DNA of 64,000 bases. Origin: Phycisphaerae bacterium (GTDB lineage: Bacteria > Planctomycetota > Phycisphaerae > Phycisphaerales > UBA1924). The notes beneath the pieces were generated by a model. That model saw nothing but the letters and a program-made list of their open reading frames with translations, ran no database searches and was not told where the DNA came from. Of the stretch, positions 24,479-32,623 are shown one piece after another. The translations under genes were made by a program, and so were the position numbers. Each line of letters begins with the position of its first letter. Positions within the stretch are counted from its first letter, which is position 1. The stretch lies in assembly GCA_030429705.1 (NCBI GenBank), contig JAUIES010000005.1, positions 1 through 64,000 on the forward strand, read 5' to 3'.

Positions 24479-25201
24479 ATGACGACGGCCATGTACACTG
24501 GGTCCGAGCGACAGAAGGCACGGAGCCTCGTCCAGAGCAATCGAGGTGGGGGCACCAGGGTGACCGAAATTTCCAGTCAACAAGAGAATGAAGAACAACT
24601 TGTCTCCCGTGCGGTTGCGGGCGATGAAGATGCGTTGACCGATCTGCTTCGTCTGTGCGGTCCGATCGTTCGTGATCGGGTCAAGCACCGGATCGGTGCG
24701 CAATGGCGTTCAGCGGTCGATGAAGATGATGTCATGCAGGTGACTTATCTTGAGGCGTTCCTGCTGATCAATCAGTTTCAGCCTCGAGGCCCGGGTTCGT
24801 TCGTCGCCTGGTTGAGTCATGTGGCGGAGAATAATTTGCGTGACGCGGTGCGAGGCTTGCAGGCGCAGAAGCGACCTGACCCACGCCGTCGCGTTCAGCC
24901 GCGCGGCAGTACCGATTCTTTTGTCGCGCTGGTCGAGATGCTCGGGTCGACCGACAGCACGCCGAGTCGACATGCGGCTCGCGATGAAGCGAGTCAGTTC
25001 CTCGAAACGGCGCTCGGTACTTTGCCGCCGGATTACGAGCGTGTTGTGCGGCTGTACGACCTCGAAGGTCAATCGGCATCAGATGTGGCTGAGCAACTTG
25101 GTCGATCGACCGGCGCCATCTATATGTTGCGTGCACGAGCACACGAACGGCTGAAGGAATCGCTCGGTACGGAGTCGCAGTTCTTTACGAATCCGGGTTG
25201 A
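24479..25201 (+). CDS. ECF-type sigma factor, planctomycete subfamily
   Basis: The 240-residue product fits the planctomycete-specific ECF sigma subfamily (TIGR02984-like). Region 2 is VDEDDVMQVTYLEAFLLINQF followed by FVAWLSHVAENNLRDAVR, and region 4 is LGTLPPDYERVVRLYDLEG with the helix-turn-helix ASDVAEQLGRSTGAIYMLRA. Such factors are usually encoded beside a Ser/Thr kinase rather than an anti-sigma factor, as here, 25 bp upstream. ATG 24479 has AGAAGGGG upstream; GTG 24560, behind GAGGTGGGGG, fits the usual family N-terminus better and is a real alternative (213 residues). Confidence 0.9.
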   Translation: MTTAMYTGSERQKARSLVQSNRGGGTRVTEISSQQENEEQLVSRAVAGDEDALTDLLRLCGPIVRDRVKHRIGAQWRSAVDEDDVMQVTYLEAFLLINQFQPRGPGSFVAWLSHVAENNLRDAVRGLQAQKRPDPRRRVQPRGSTDSFVALVEMLGSTDSTPSRHAARDEASQFLETALGTLPPDYERVVRLYDLEGQSASDVAEQLGRSTGAIYMLRARAHERLKESLGTESQFFTNPG

Positions 25202-25226
25202 GTCGGCAGAATGGGCATGCGGTGAT

Positions 25227-26459
25227 ATGGCGACGAGAATCGACACACCACCTTCGTCGACTGATGACTTCGACCTGATTGAAGCAGCACGCATCCAAGC
25301 CCAGCACGGTCTCGGCCATGGTGCGCGCAGTCCGACCGGGGGGACGATCCCCGGTTATCAGTTGCTGCGTGAGATTCATCGTGGCGGCCAGGGTGTCGTC
25401 TATCTGGCGGTGCAGGAAGCGACTCGGCGCAAGGTCGCGATGAAGATCATGCGTGAAGGTCCTTTTGCGGGTGAGCATGATCGGGCTCGGTTTGAGCGTG
25501 AGGTGCAGGTGCTCGCGCAGTTACGAGACCCGCACATCGTGACGGTGCACGACTCGGGTTCGAGTGATGGGTGTTTCTACTTTGTCATGGACTATGTGGC
25601 GGGCTTGCCGCTTGATCAGCATGTGACGATGCATGAACTGACGGTCGTCGACATACTCGATTTGTGCGCGACGGTGTGTGAAGCCGTGAACAGCGCGCAT
25701 TTGCTCGGTGTGATCCACCGAGACTTGAAGCCGGGCAATGTCCGCGTGGATACGCAAGGGCTGCCGAGGGTTCTGGACTTCGGGCTCGCCAAACTAAGCG
25801 GGAGTCGAGACGAGTTCGGGGCTGATACTTTGACGCAGATGACCGCGACGGGGCAGTTCGTCGGTTCGCTTCCATGGGCAAGCCCTGAGCAGGCGCGCGG
25901 CGACGCAAGCAAGTTGGATGTGCGTACTGATGTCTATTCGCTCGGCGTGGTCATGTATCAGTTGCTCACGGGCGTGTTCCCGTACGAGGTTGAAGGCGGG
26001 TTGAAGGATGTGCTCGATCGCATCGCTTCGATCGTGCCTGTGGCACCAAGTACGCGCAATGAACATATACACAGTGAAGTCGATGCCATTATCCTCAAAG
26101 CGCTGTCGAAAAACTGTGAAGATCGGTATCAGAACGCGGGCGAACTGGCGCGCGATATTCGCAGACATATAGCGGGTGAACCAATCGAAGCCAAGCGAGA
26201 CAGCGTCGCGTACCTGACCAAGAAAACGATGCAGCGGTACTGGGTTCGGTCGCTCATCGTGATCGGATGCCTGTTGTTGGTGCTCGCGTTTTCTGTGACG
26301 ATGACGGTGATGTTCCGGGTGCAGTCCAGACTTCTGGATGCAGCAGAACTTGATCAATGGCAGTGGTCGCAAGAGCGTCGCGACTTGCTGGAGCGGATCC
26401 GCGTGCTCGAATCGGGTTCAACGCCCGAGTCGCACCAGAGCGGCGCGCAAACGCCGTAG
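25227..26459 (+). CDS. Membrane-anchored Ser/Thr protein kinase
   Basis: A Hanks-type kinase of 410 residues. The N-terminal 40 residues are flexible. The kinase domain has the Gly loop HRGGQGVVYL (about 51-60), Lys73 in KVAMKIM, catalytic HRDLKPGN (164-171), DFG (184-186) and an activation segment ending WASPEQARGD. One membrane helix lies at about residues 344-367, followed by a short predicted coiled coil and only some 40 outer residues, so it lacks the large sensor domain seen in many relatives. It probably signals to the sigma factor encoded just upstream; that link is family knowledge, not shown here. Confidence 0.95.
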   Translation: MATRIDTPPSSTDDFDLIEAARIQAQHGLGHGARSPTGGTIPGYQLLREIHRGGQGVVYLAVQEATRRKVAMKIMREGPFAGEHDRARFEREVQVLAQLRDPHIVTVHDSGSSDGCFYFVMDYVAGLPLDQHVTMHELTVVDILDLCATVCEAVNSAHLLGVIHRDLKPGNVRVDTQGLPRVLDFGLAKLSGSRDEFGADTLTQMTATGQFVGSLPWASPEQARGDASKLDVRTDVYSLGVVMYQLLTGVFPYEVEGGLKDVLDRIASIVPVAPSTRNEHIHSEVDAIILKALSKNCEDRYQNAGELARDIRRHIAGEPIEAKRDSVAYLTKKTMQRYWVRSLIVIGCLLLVLAFSVTMTVMFRVQSRLLDAAELDQWQWSQERRDLLERIRVLESGSTPESHQSGAQTP

Positions 26460-26622
26460 CGAGATTGTTGTATCAAGTCGGTTCTCGGGCGTTTGGCAGG
26501 CGGTCCAGTTGTTGCAACCGGGATGACCGGCATCATCCATTCAAAGAGAATCTGGGTTGGGTGGCATTGTTGATGCACATATCCGATGATTTTGCAGGTG
26601 TTTTTATTGAGAGGACCTGGTC

Positions 26623-27276
26623 ATGGGTTACCGTCAGCGCCGCGAAATGCTGTGCATCAATGCCATCGCGTGGGCAGGAGCGCTCGGCGTGGTGGGGCTC
26701 GTCGCTCTTGATATTCGAGAGCATTCGCTGAACTGGTCGAGCAGTGGTGTCGGGTTCATTTTTGCGTCGGTGTTTTTTGGACTTTTGCTCGTTAGCGGGC
26801 GCGGGTTGAGTTTCGGCGCTCTGCTTGTGGCGGCTGTCGCGGGCGGTTTTCCGCTGTGGGCAGAGCCGGGCGCGATGTGGTTTACGAACCTACTCGCAGG
26901 CATGACACTTCCGTCCTGGCTGATGAATTCGATGGAGATCCTGAGTCTTCCAATCTTTATGGTGTGCGTGAGCGCGTTCATGGGGTTATTGCTCGCGGCA
27001 GCGACAACCAGCCGAGGAGTTGGGATTCAGACTGTGCTTGCGGGGTTTGTCGCCGGAGGGTGTCTGATGGCACCGGGTGAACCCACGATCGTGCTTGGGG
27101 CTGCGGGCGTGTTATGGAATCTGATCGTGTACCTGAGTCTCTCATCGTGGGCGCGCGACTATGCGGCGCGGGCCAGCCGGAACCAATCGGCACCGGCCCT
27201 GGGTCAGTCTGGACCGTTGGCTTCGTTGGTGCGTGGGTCGACGAAGCAGGAGTTGCGCCGATCAAACGCTGCGTAG
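26623..27276 (+). CDS. Multi-pass membrane protein, unknown
   Basis: The 217-residue product has about six hydrophobic segments (starting at residues 9, 37, 60, 98, 120 and 145) with short loops and a basic C-terminal tail. No family was recognised. A ribosome binding site (GAGAGGACC) lies upstream of ATG 26623. Its last 73 bp overlap the convergent HExxH gene on the other strand, an unusually long overlap; part of either end could be misassigned. Confidence 0.65.
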   Translation: MGYRQRREMLCINAIAWAGALGVVGLVALDIREHSLNWSSSGVGFIFASVFFGLLLVSGRGLSFGALLVAAVAGGFPLWAEPGAMWFTNLLAGMTLPSWLMNSMEILSLPIFMVCVSAFMGLLLAAATTSRGVGIQTVLAGFVAGGCLMAPGEPTIVLGAAGVLWNLIVYLSLSSWARDYAARASRNQSAPALGQSGPLASLVRGSTKQELRRSNAA

Positions 27277-27770
27277 GGCATCAGTTCGCCGGGCAGTGTG
27301 CGCATTCCGCGACGCACAGCTTTATCGACGGCATAGGCGAGCGATTCGTGGACACGCTTACGCACGCGATCGGTGACGGCGATGTTCCACGCTTCCATCT
27401 GATCCAATGAAAAGCACCACGCCTTGAGTTCTTCGAGACATCGAGGACGGTACACATTGAACCCGATCGCGTGGTGCCCGATTTCATGCAGGAAAACGGC
27501 CGCCGAGACAGGTCCCCTCGGCCTGGGTGACTCGATGAGGCGTGCGACCCTGCCATCGGTATAGGTGATCTGCCATGCGACGCCGGAGGTGTTTGCGCGC
27601 CACTTTCGAACGCGGACACCATAGCGGCTGAGCATGGAGCGCTGCATGTCGAGATACCGTTCGGAAACGGGAGCAACAGGCGTGGGTCGCGATGCCGGGT
27701 GGTTGCGCTCGGCCGGGCGATGTGTTACCCGTGCATTTGGTGTCAATAGATCCCACAGCGTGCGTGTCAT
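27204..27770 (-). CDS. HExxH metalloprotein coupled to fmt
   Basis: The 188-residue cytoplasmic protein has a zinc-protease motif FLHEIGHHAIGF (His95, Glu96, His99) and an Glu pair (Glu113, Glu114 in CLEELKAW) at a distance suited to a third ligand, as in gluzincins such as ImmA/IrrE. No full family match came to mind. I start at 27770 because the ATG overlaps the fmt stop (ATGA), giving translational coupling in a def-fmt-HExxH operon. The operon suggests a link to initiator-Met processing or translation, which is inference. It overlaps the convergent membrane gene by 73 bp. Confidence 0.75.
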   Translation of the reverse strand: MTRTLWDLLTPNARVTHRPAERNHPASRPTPVAPVSERYLDMQRSMLSRYGVRVRKWRANTSGVAWQITYTDGRVARLIESPRPRGPVSAAVFLHEIGHHAIGFNVYRPRCLEELKAWCFSLDQMEAWNIAVTDRVRKRVHESLAYAVDKAVRRGMRTLPGELMPYAAFDRRNSCFVDPRTNEANGPD

Positions 27771-28729
27771 GGTCGATTGTATTTTGGGATCACAGCCGTG
27801 CCTGTTTCGATGGAGCGACCATTGGTCAACGCTGTCCATGTCATCGGTTTTTTGCCAACCGGTTGAATCTCGATCATTTGGATCGTCGTGTTGTCGCCGC
27901 AGCGGATGATGCCTCGATGTGCGTCGATGAGCGTGCCGGGTGCGGCGTCTTTCTGTTGTACATCGCTCTGGATTGGCTCATCGCAAACGGACACGCGCAA
28001 GAGCCTCATTTCGACGGTGCCGATCTTGACTGCGACTCCCGGCCATGGTGTGAGGCCATGGATTCGTCGTCGCACTTGATGTGCATCATCATTGAAATCG
28101 AGCCATGCCTCATTTCGGCTGAGTTTCGGTGCGATGGTGACCTTCGACTCGTCTTGCGGCATTGCGTTCAGCGTGCCGGCTGCATGGTCGGTCAAGACCT
28201 GCGAAATGAGGCCCGGGCCGTCGGCCGCGAGTAGGTCGTGCAACTCACCGGTTGTCAGCGCGGGATCAATGGTGCGTTTCGATTGTCCGAGAATCAACCC
28301 GGCATCCATTCGATCGGCGAGTGTGATGACGGAGTTGCCGGTGATGGTGTCGCCGGCCAGGATGGCGGCATGAATCGGTGCAGCACCACGCCAACGGGGG
28401 AGCAACGACGCGTGAAGATTGATTGCAAATCGGTCGGCGAGAAGAGGCTGACTGAGTTTTTGCCCGTATGCAATGACGACCCAGGCATCAGCCTTGTGTG
28501 CTCGGACCTGTTCGATCGACGCGGGCTCGTTGATTGACTCAGGCCGATACAGCGGGGTCCGTGGTATGTTTTCGAGAACCCAGTCAGAAACTGGGGTGGG
28601 GGTAAGTTTTGAACCGCGGCCGGCCCGACGGTCGGGTTGCGAGACGACCGCCAGCAGTTCGTGCTCTGCGTCAATTGCTGCAAGAGATGGAACCCCGAAA
28701 GCGCCGGAGCCGAAGAACACTACACGCAT
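27767..28729 (-). CDS. fmt: Methionyl-tRNA formyltransferase
   Basis: Fmt formylates Met-tRNAi from 10-formyl-THF to start translation. The 320-residue product has the catalytic trio Asn104, His106 (NLHASLLPRWRGAAPI) and Asp142 (ADRMDAG), plus the C-terminal tRNA-binding domain (TPWPGVAV near residue 220). The N-terminus MRVVFFGSGAFGVPSL is the expected Rossmann start. The upstream deformylase gene ends 33 bp before, and the downstream HExxH gene is coupled through ATGA. Confidence 0.97.
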   Translation of the reverse strand: MRVVFFGSGAFGVPSLAAIDAEHELLAVVSQPDRRAGRGSKLTPTPVSDWVLENIPRTPLYRPESINEPASIEQVRAHKADAWVVIAYGQKLSQPLLADRFAINLHASLLPRWRGAAPIHAAILAGDTITGNSVITLADRMDAGLILGQSKRTIDPALTTGELHDLLAADGPGLISQVLTDHAAGTLNAMPQDESKVTIAPKLSRNEAWLDFNDDAHQVRRRIHGLTPWPGVAVKIGTVEMRLLRVSVCDEPIQSDVQQKDAAPGTLIDAHRGIIRCGDNTTIQMIEIQPVGKKPMTWTALTNGRSIETGTAVIPKYNRP

Positions 28730-28762
28730 GGCATACTGGTTCCTTGAACAAGAGCAATGAAG

Positions 28763-29326
28763 TTAGCGAGAACCGGCACGGCGTTCGAATGCGCGGATTT
28801 GGTTTTCGGCCATTGCACGCGAGGCCTGCGTCATGCGGTCGATGATGAGGACACCATCGAGGTGGTCGTATTCGTGCTGCCAGCAACGAGCGAGCAGCCC
28901 GCCGGCCCGATGGGTTGATCGATGACCATCAAGATCTGTCGCCGTGATTGAGATCTCGGTCGGTCGAATGACTTCGCCTGCGATCTCGGGCAGACTGAGG
29001 CACCCTTCCTGGCAAGGTTCGATCATGCGATTTGGTTCTGAGAGTTCAGGGTTGATATACACGACCGGGCCGGCGGTGGCGATTGGAAGATCCGATGGTG
29101 GAGATTTGTCTGGTGCGGGCACATCGACGACGAATAAGCGCCAAGGGAGCCCAACTTGAGGGGCTGCGAGTCCGATCCCTTCGGCGGCGTACATGAGGTC
29201 AATCATCCGTTTGGCGACCTCGATGACATTGGGGGTCAGTTCGATCGGTTCGGCCTTCTTGCGAAGGATCTTGTCAGGGTAGAGACGCACGCGGAGTGTG
29301 GCTGGATCGACGGTCATCGCGGGCAT
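28763..29326 (-). CDS. def: Peptide deformylase
   Basis: Def removes the N-formyl group from nascent proteins. All three motifs are present in the 187-residue product: GIGLAAPQVG (residues 50-59), EGCLSLP with metal ligand Cys109, and QHEYDHLDG with His151, Glu152 and His155. Between motifs 1 and 2 there is an insertion of about ten residues (DVPAPDKSPPSDL). Met4 (29317) is an alternative start. It is the first gene of the def-fmt-HExxH operon and diverges from the TPR gene. Confidence 0.97.
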   Translation of the reverse strand: MPAMTVDPATLRVRLYPDKILRKKAEPIELTPNVIEVAKRMIDLMYAAEGIGLAAPQVGLPWRLFVVDVPAPDKSPPSDLPIATAGPVVYINPELSEPNRMIEPCQEGCLSLPEIAGEVIRPTEISITATDLDGHRSTHRAGGLLARCWQHEYDHLDGVLIIDRMTQASRAMAENQIRAFERRAGSR

Positions 29327-29415
29327 GATACGCTTTGAGTCGGTGTCTGCGGGCGGGTGGCGATCGCGCTACACTGTCACCCGTCTGGAAAAGGCGATTT
29401 GCACAGGGGTTCGGC

Positions 29416-30942
29416 GTGGCATTGTTTGGCAAGAAAAAAGATGATTCCGATGACAACGGGGGCTTTGACGATGGTGTCAACGGCTCTGCGGACGCATCAT
29501 CTTCTGGTGATGAGGGGGAAGAGTTCAGTTCTGCAAAGGCGGACAATTTCTTCACCCACGCCCGTACGACTTACGAATCTGGTAACTATGAGTATTCTGC
29601 ACAGTTGTGGCTGCGCGGGTTGCGTTGGAATCCTTCCGACATCGAGGGCGTGAACTGGCTTTGGAAAACTGTGCAGCAACTGGCTGAGGGGTCGAAGAAG
29701 AAGGCTCCTTCGAAGGACTTGGTCAAGGCTGCATCTGAGGGCAAAGGGCCCATCAAACGCTACCTGCAGGAACTCCTGAACGCAGCATACAAATGGGATG
29801 ACCTGAATGCGGTTATCAAGGCAGCCGAAGCGGCGGTCGGCGTCGATGCACCTGACATTGCGAACCTCATGGGTCAAAGGGCGTTTTCGTTGGCCCGGCA
29901 AGAGAAAAAACCTCGCAAGGACTGGTATGTGAAGTTGCTTCGCGTGTTTGAACACGGCGGAAACTTCAAGTTGGCGGTTGAGTGCGGCGAAACCGCTCGG
30001 CAGCTCGATCCGTCCGACGCGCAGCTCCAAAGCGATGTCCGCAACATGATGGCGCGTGAGACCATGACCAGTGGCGGGTTTGATCAAGCCGGTGAAGCGG
30101 GTGGTTTCCGCCGGAACATTCGTGACGCAGCGAAACAGGCCGAACTCGAAGCCGGCGACCGGATCACCAAGTCTGAAGATGTGAAAGACCGACTCGTCGA
30201 AGCAGCGAAAAAAGATCTCGAAGAGAGTCCTGATGATGTCGCGATGATGGACAAGTACGCGAAGGCACTACGCGATCGAGGATCGGCGAGCGACCTGACG
30301 CAGGCATGGCGGTGGTTTAACAAAGCTTACAAGCAATCGAACCAGTTCCGTTATCGTCAGGCAGCTGGCGAAATCATGCTTCGCAAGTCCAAAATCGCAA
30401 TCGCGCAGCAGTCTGCAATGGTCGAGAAAAATCCTGACGATAAAGAGGCCGCCGAAAAACTCGAAGCGATGAAAAAGGAGTTTGACCGCACCGCTCTTGA
30501 AGAGTTGAAGTTGCAGGAAAAGAACTATCCGACGGACTTGAAGTTGAAGTTTCGTCTGGGCATCGCGCTGTTTGATCGTGAGTTGTATGACGAATCGATT
30601 GCGTATCTGCAGGAAGCACAATCGGACCCCAAAAGCCGGAGCTTGGTGCTTGGTTACATGGGGCGTGCGTTCAGTCACCTTGAGGGGTGGGAGAGCGAAG
30701 CGATTCAGACGCTACGCCGTGCGATTGAAGAGAACGAAGATCAGTCTTCGGATACGGCTTTTGCGTTACGGTACGACCTGATGTGCTCGCTGCAGCGCAA
30801 GGCGGAGCAGGATCGCGACAAGGCGGCGGCGCAGGAAGCTGACGAACTCGCAGCCGCCATTGCGATGGAGCGGTTCAGTTACCGCGATATCCGCGATCGA
30901 CGCACGCAGATCAAAAAGCTCATGGATGAGTTAAAGGATTGA
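29416..30942 (+). CDS. Large TPR-repeat cytoplasmic protein
   Basis: A 508-residue soluble, strongly charged protein. After an Asp/Gly/Ser-rich start it is built of helical tetratricopeptide-type repeats (for example YESGNYEYSAQLWLRGLRWN near residue 60 and ELYDESIAYLQEAQSDPKS near residue 395). No enzymatic motif is visible; such proteins serve as scaffolds. GTG 29416 is preferred because the product then begins VALFGKKK and leaves 89 bp for the divergent def promoter; a frame extension to 29335 would leave 8 bp. The next gene, kdsB, begins 7 bp downstream. Confidence 0.8.
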   Translation: MALFGKKKDDSDDNGGFDDGVNGSADASSSGDEGEEFSSAKADNFFTHARTTYESGNYEYSAQLWLRGLRWNPSDIEGVNWLWKTVQQLAEGSKKKAPSKDLVKAASEGKGPIKRYLQELLNAAYKWDDLNAVIKAAEAAVGVDAPDIANLMGQRAFSLARQEKKPRKDWYVKLLRVFEHGGNFKLAVECGETARQLDPSDAQLQSDVRNMMARETMTSGGFDQAGEAGGFRRNIRDAAKQAELEAGDRITKSEDVKDRLVEAAKKDLEESPDDVAMMDKYAKALRDRGSASDLTQAWRWFNKAYKQSNQFRYRQAAGEIMLRKSKIAIAQQSAMVEKNPDDKEAAEKLEAMKKEFDRTALEELKLQEKNYPTDLKLKFRLGIALFDRELYDESIAYLQEAQSDPKSRSLVLGYMGRAFSHLEGWESEAIQTLRRAIEENEDQSSDTAFALRYDLMCSLQRKAEQDRDKAAAQEADELAAAIAMERFSYRDIRDRRTQIKKLMDELKD

Positions 30943-30949
30943 TGTGACG

Positions 30950-31702
30950 ATGGATGCGGTGGTCATCATCCCCGCGAGGCTGGAATCGCAGCGTTTTCCT
31001 CAGAAAGTGCTTGCCGATGCGACCGGCCAAACGCTGATTCAGCATGTGTATGACGGAGCGGCTCGCAGCGGTGCATCGCGCGTGGTTGTAGCGACGGACG
31101 CACCAGAAATTATCGCAGTCGTAGAGGGGTTTGGCGGCGAAGCGGTGCTGACCGGACGCGCGCACGAGAACGGGACTTCTCGATTGGCGGAGGCCGTTCG
31201 GCTGCTCGAACTGGCAGATGATCAGGTCGTGGTCAATGTGCAGGGCGATGAGCCTGAAATCGAATCCGATATCGTTCGAGCTGCTTTCGAAGCGCTGGGA
31301 CCTGATGCCGACATCGCGATTGGGACTGTTGTTTCTCCGATCGAAAATCAATCCGAGTTTGAGTCGCCGAATGTCGTCAAGGCTGTGGTGAGCGAGGCAG
31401 ATGAGCACGGCGACCGCCGAGCGCTGTATTTCAGTCGGGCGGCGATTCCATTCGATCGTGATGGATCGGGCGATGTGCGAGCGTTCAAACACATCGGCAT
31501 CTATGCGTACCGTGCGGGTTTTCTGCAGCGGTATGCCGCGTTGCCACCGACGGCGCTCGAAAAGGCGGAAAAACTGGAGCAACTGCGCGCGCTCGAGCGC
31601 GGATTTGCGATCGGTGTGGCGGTGCGCGAAGTCAGGTCGGTGGGGATTGATACGCCCGAAGACTACGAGCGTTTTGTACAGCGGTGGGAGCGTCGTTCGT
31701 AG
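30950..31702 (+). CDS. kdsB: CMP-Kdo synthetase (3-deoxy-manno-octulosonate cytidylyltransferase)
   Basis: KdsB activates Kdo with CTP for the inner core of lipopolysaccharide. The 250-residue product has the nucleotidyltransferase start VVIIPARLESQRFPQKVL, VNVQGDEPEIE (about residues 96-106), ALYFSRAAIPFDRDG and HIGIYAYRAGFL. It follows the TPR gene by 7 bp. ATG 30950 gives good spacing to AAAGGA; a GTG two codons upstream is possible. Its presence supports an outer membrane with LPS in this organism. Confidence 0.95.
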   Translation: MDAVVIIPARLESQRFPQKVLADATGQTLIQHVYDGAARSGASRVVVATDAPEIIAVVEGFGGEAVLTGRAHENGTSRLAEAVRLLELADDQVVVNVQGDEPEIESDIVRAAFEALGPDADIAIGTVVSPIENQSEFESPNVVKAVVSEADEHGDRRALYFSRAAIPFDRDGSGDVRAFKHIGIYAYRAGFLQRYAALPPTALEKAEKLEQLRALERGFAIGVAVREVRSVGIDTPEDYERFVQRWERRS

Positions 31703-31711
31703 GTACGATGG

Positions 31712-32182
31712 TCAGTCCGTGATCTCAAGCAGGACTTCAACCTCGACCGTCGCGTTGAGCGGGAGGGCGCTGCATCCAACAGCGGCTCGTGCGTGGCGAC
31801 CCGATTCGCCGAAGACTTCGGCCATCAATTCACTGGCACCATTGGCGACCTGCGGCTGCTCACCGAATCCTGGTTCGCTTGCGACGAACACACCCAATCG
31901 AACCACACGGGCGACTCGACTCAATGAACCAAGTTCGGCTTTGGCAACAGCGATTGCGTTGAGAGCGCACTGTCGAGCCGCGGCTGCAGCCTGTTCAGTC
32001 GAACCGGCTGCGGGGAGTTGGCCGGTCATCGTGAGTTGGCCATCGACGAACGGAACTTGGCCTGAAATCACGAGTTGATTACCCATTCTGACACAAGGAA
32101 CATACGAAGCCACCGGTTTAGGTGGTGCCGGAAGTGTAATGTTGAGCGATTCGAGTATTTGCTCGGGCTTAGTTTGGGTCAA
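31712..32182 (-). CDS. RidA/YjgF family protein with TTG start
   Basis: The 156-residue product belongs to the longer branch of the RidA/YjgF fold (NQLVISGQVPFVDGQL at about residues 36-51, RVVRLGVFVASEPGF, and HARAAVGCSALPLNATVEVE near the end). Classic RidA deaminates reactive enamine/imine intermediates; in this branch the conserved Arg of the C-terminal strand must be checked before assuming activity. TTG 32182 is chosen because AAAGGA lies 7 bp upstream and the product then starts like its relatives. The gene ends 9 bp from the convergent kdsB stop. Confidence 0.88.
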   Translation of the reverse strand: MTQTKPEQILESLNITLPAPPKPVASYVPCVRMGNQLVISGQVPFVDGQLTMTGQLPAAGSTEQAAAAARQCALNAIAVAKAELGSLSRVARVVRLGVFVASEPGFGEQPQVANGASELMAEVFGESGRHARAAVGCSALPLNATVEVEVLLEITD

Positions 32183-32623
32183 TTTTTGGTCCTTTTGAAA
32201 TGAATTCGTGGAATGGAGTTGGAACCGGTTGCGTCCGGGAAACGGAGAAGATAGTGTATCGCAGGCTGTGCACGGCCACTGGTTGTTTGTGGAATCCAAT
32301 ATCTGAATGCTCTCATTGGCGGTTTTGACCGCCGACCATTTCCACTCCACATGCAGCCGACAACTTGGCCCACGATCGTCCAAACGGGGAAGGGGTCGTG
32401 GTCGATGGATTTGGCTGAAGCTTCGATTCGTGAAGGTTTGGTGCCTGCGGGTGTCGTTCTGGATCGTGTTTGAGCGTCAACCAACCCCGATCGTGGCGGG
32501 TGCGTTTGCATTCGTCTTCTGAATCGGGCGGGCTGCTCATGTTTCTTGAGATTTATTGGCCCGCATTGGACATGTGAAGCGTTGCTCGTGCAGCGACTTC
32601 AAACTTAGTGGAGTACAAGTATC
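32183..32623. other. 441-bp region between RidA gene and pseudopilin
   Basis: No gene is visible in this gap, apart from short open frames without conserved features. It must carry the divergent control regions of the RidA-type gene and the pseudopilin. I searched by eye for sigma-70 and sigma-54 promoter patterns and found none that I would defend. The pseudopilin has no strong Shine-Dalgarno; GTGGAGTACAAGT precedes its start. Confidence 0.4.

Noticed and set aside
24472-24499. TTGACC-N16-TACACT promoter-like pair
   Set aside because: It overlaps the preferred start codon of the sigma-factor gene; it would only make sense if translation starts at GTG 24560, so I did not list it.
32540-32620. 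Possible sigma-54 site (TTGGCCCGCATTGG) before the pseudopilin
   Set aside because: The distance between the GG and GC-like elements does not fit the -24/-12 pattern.
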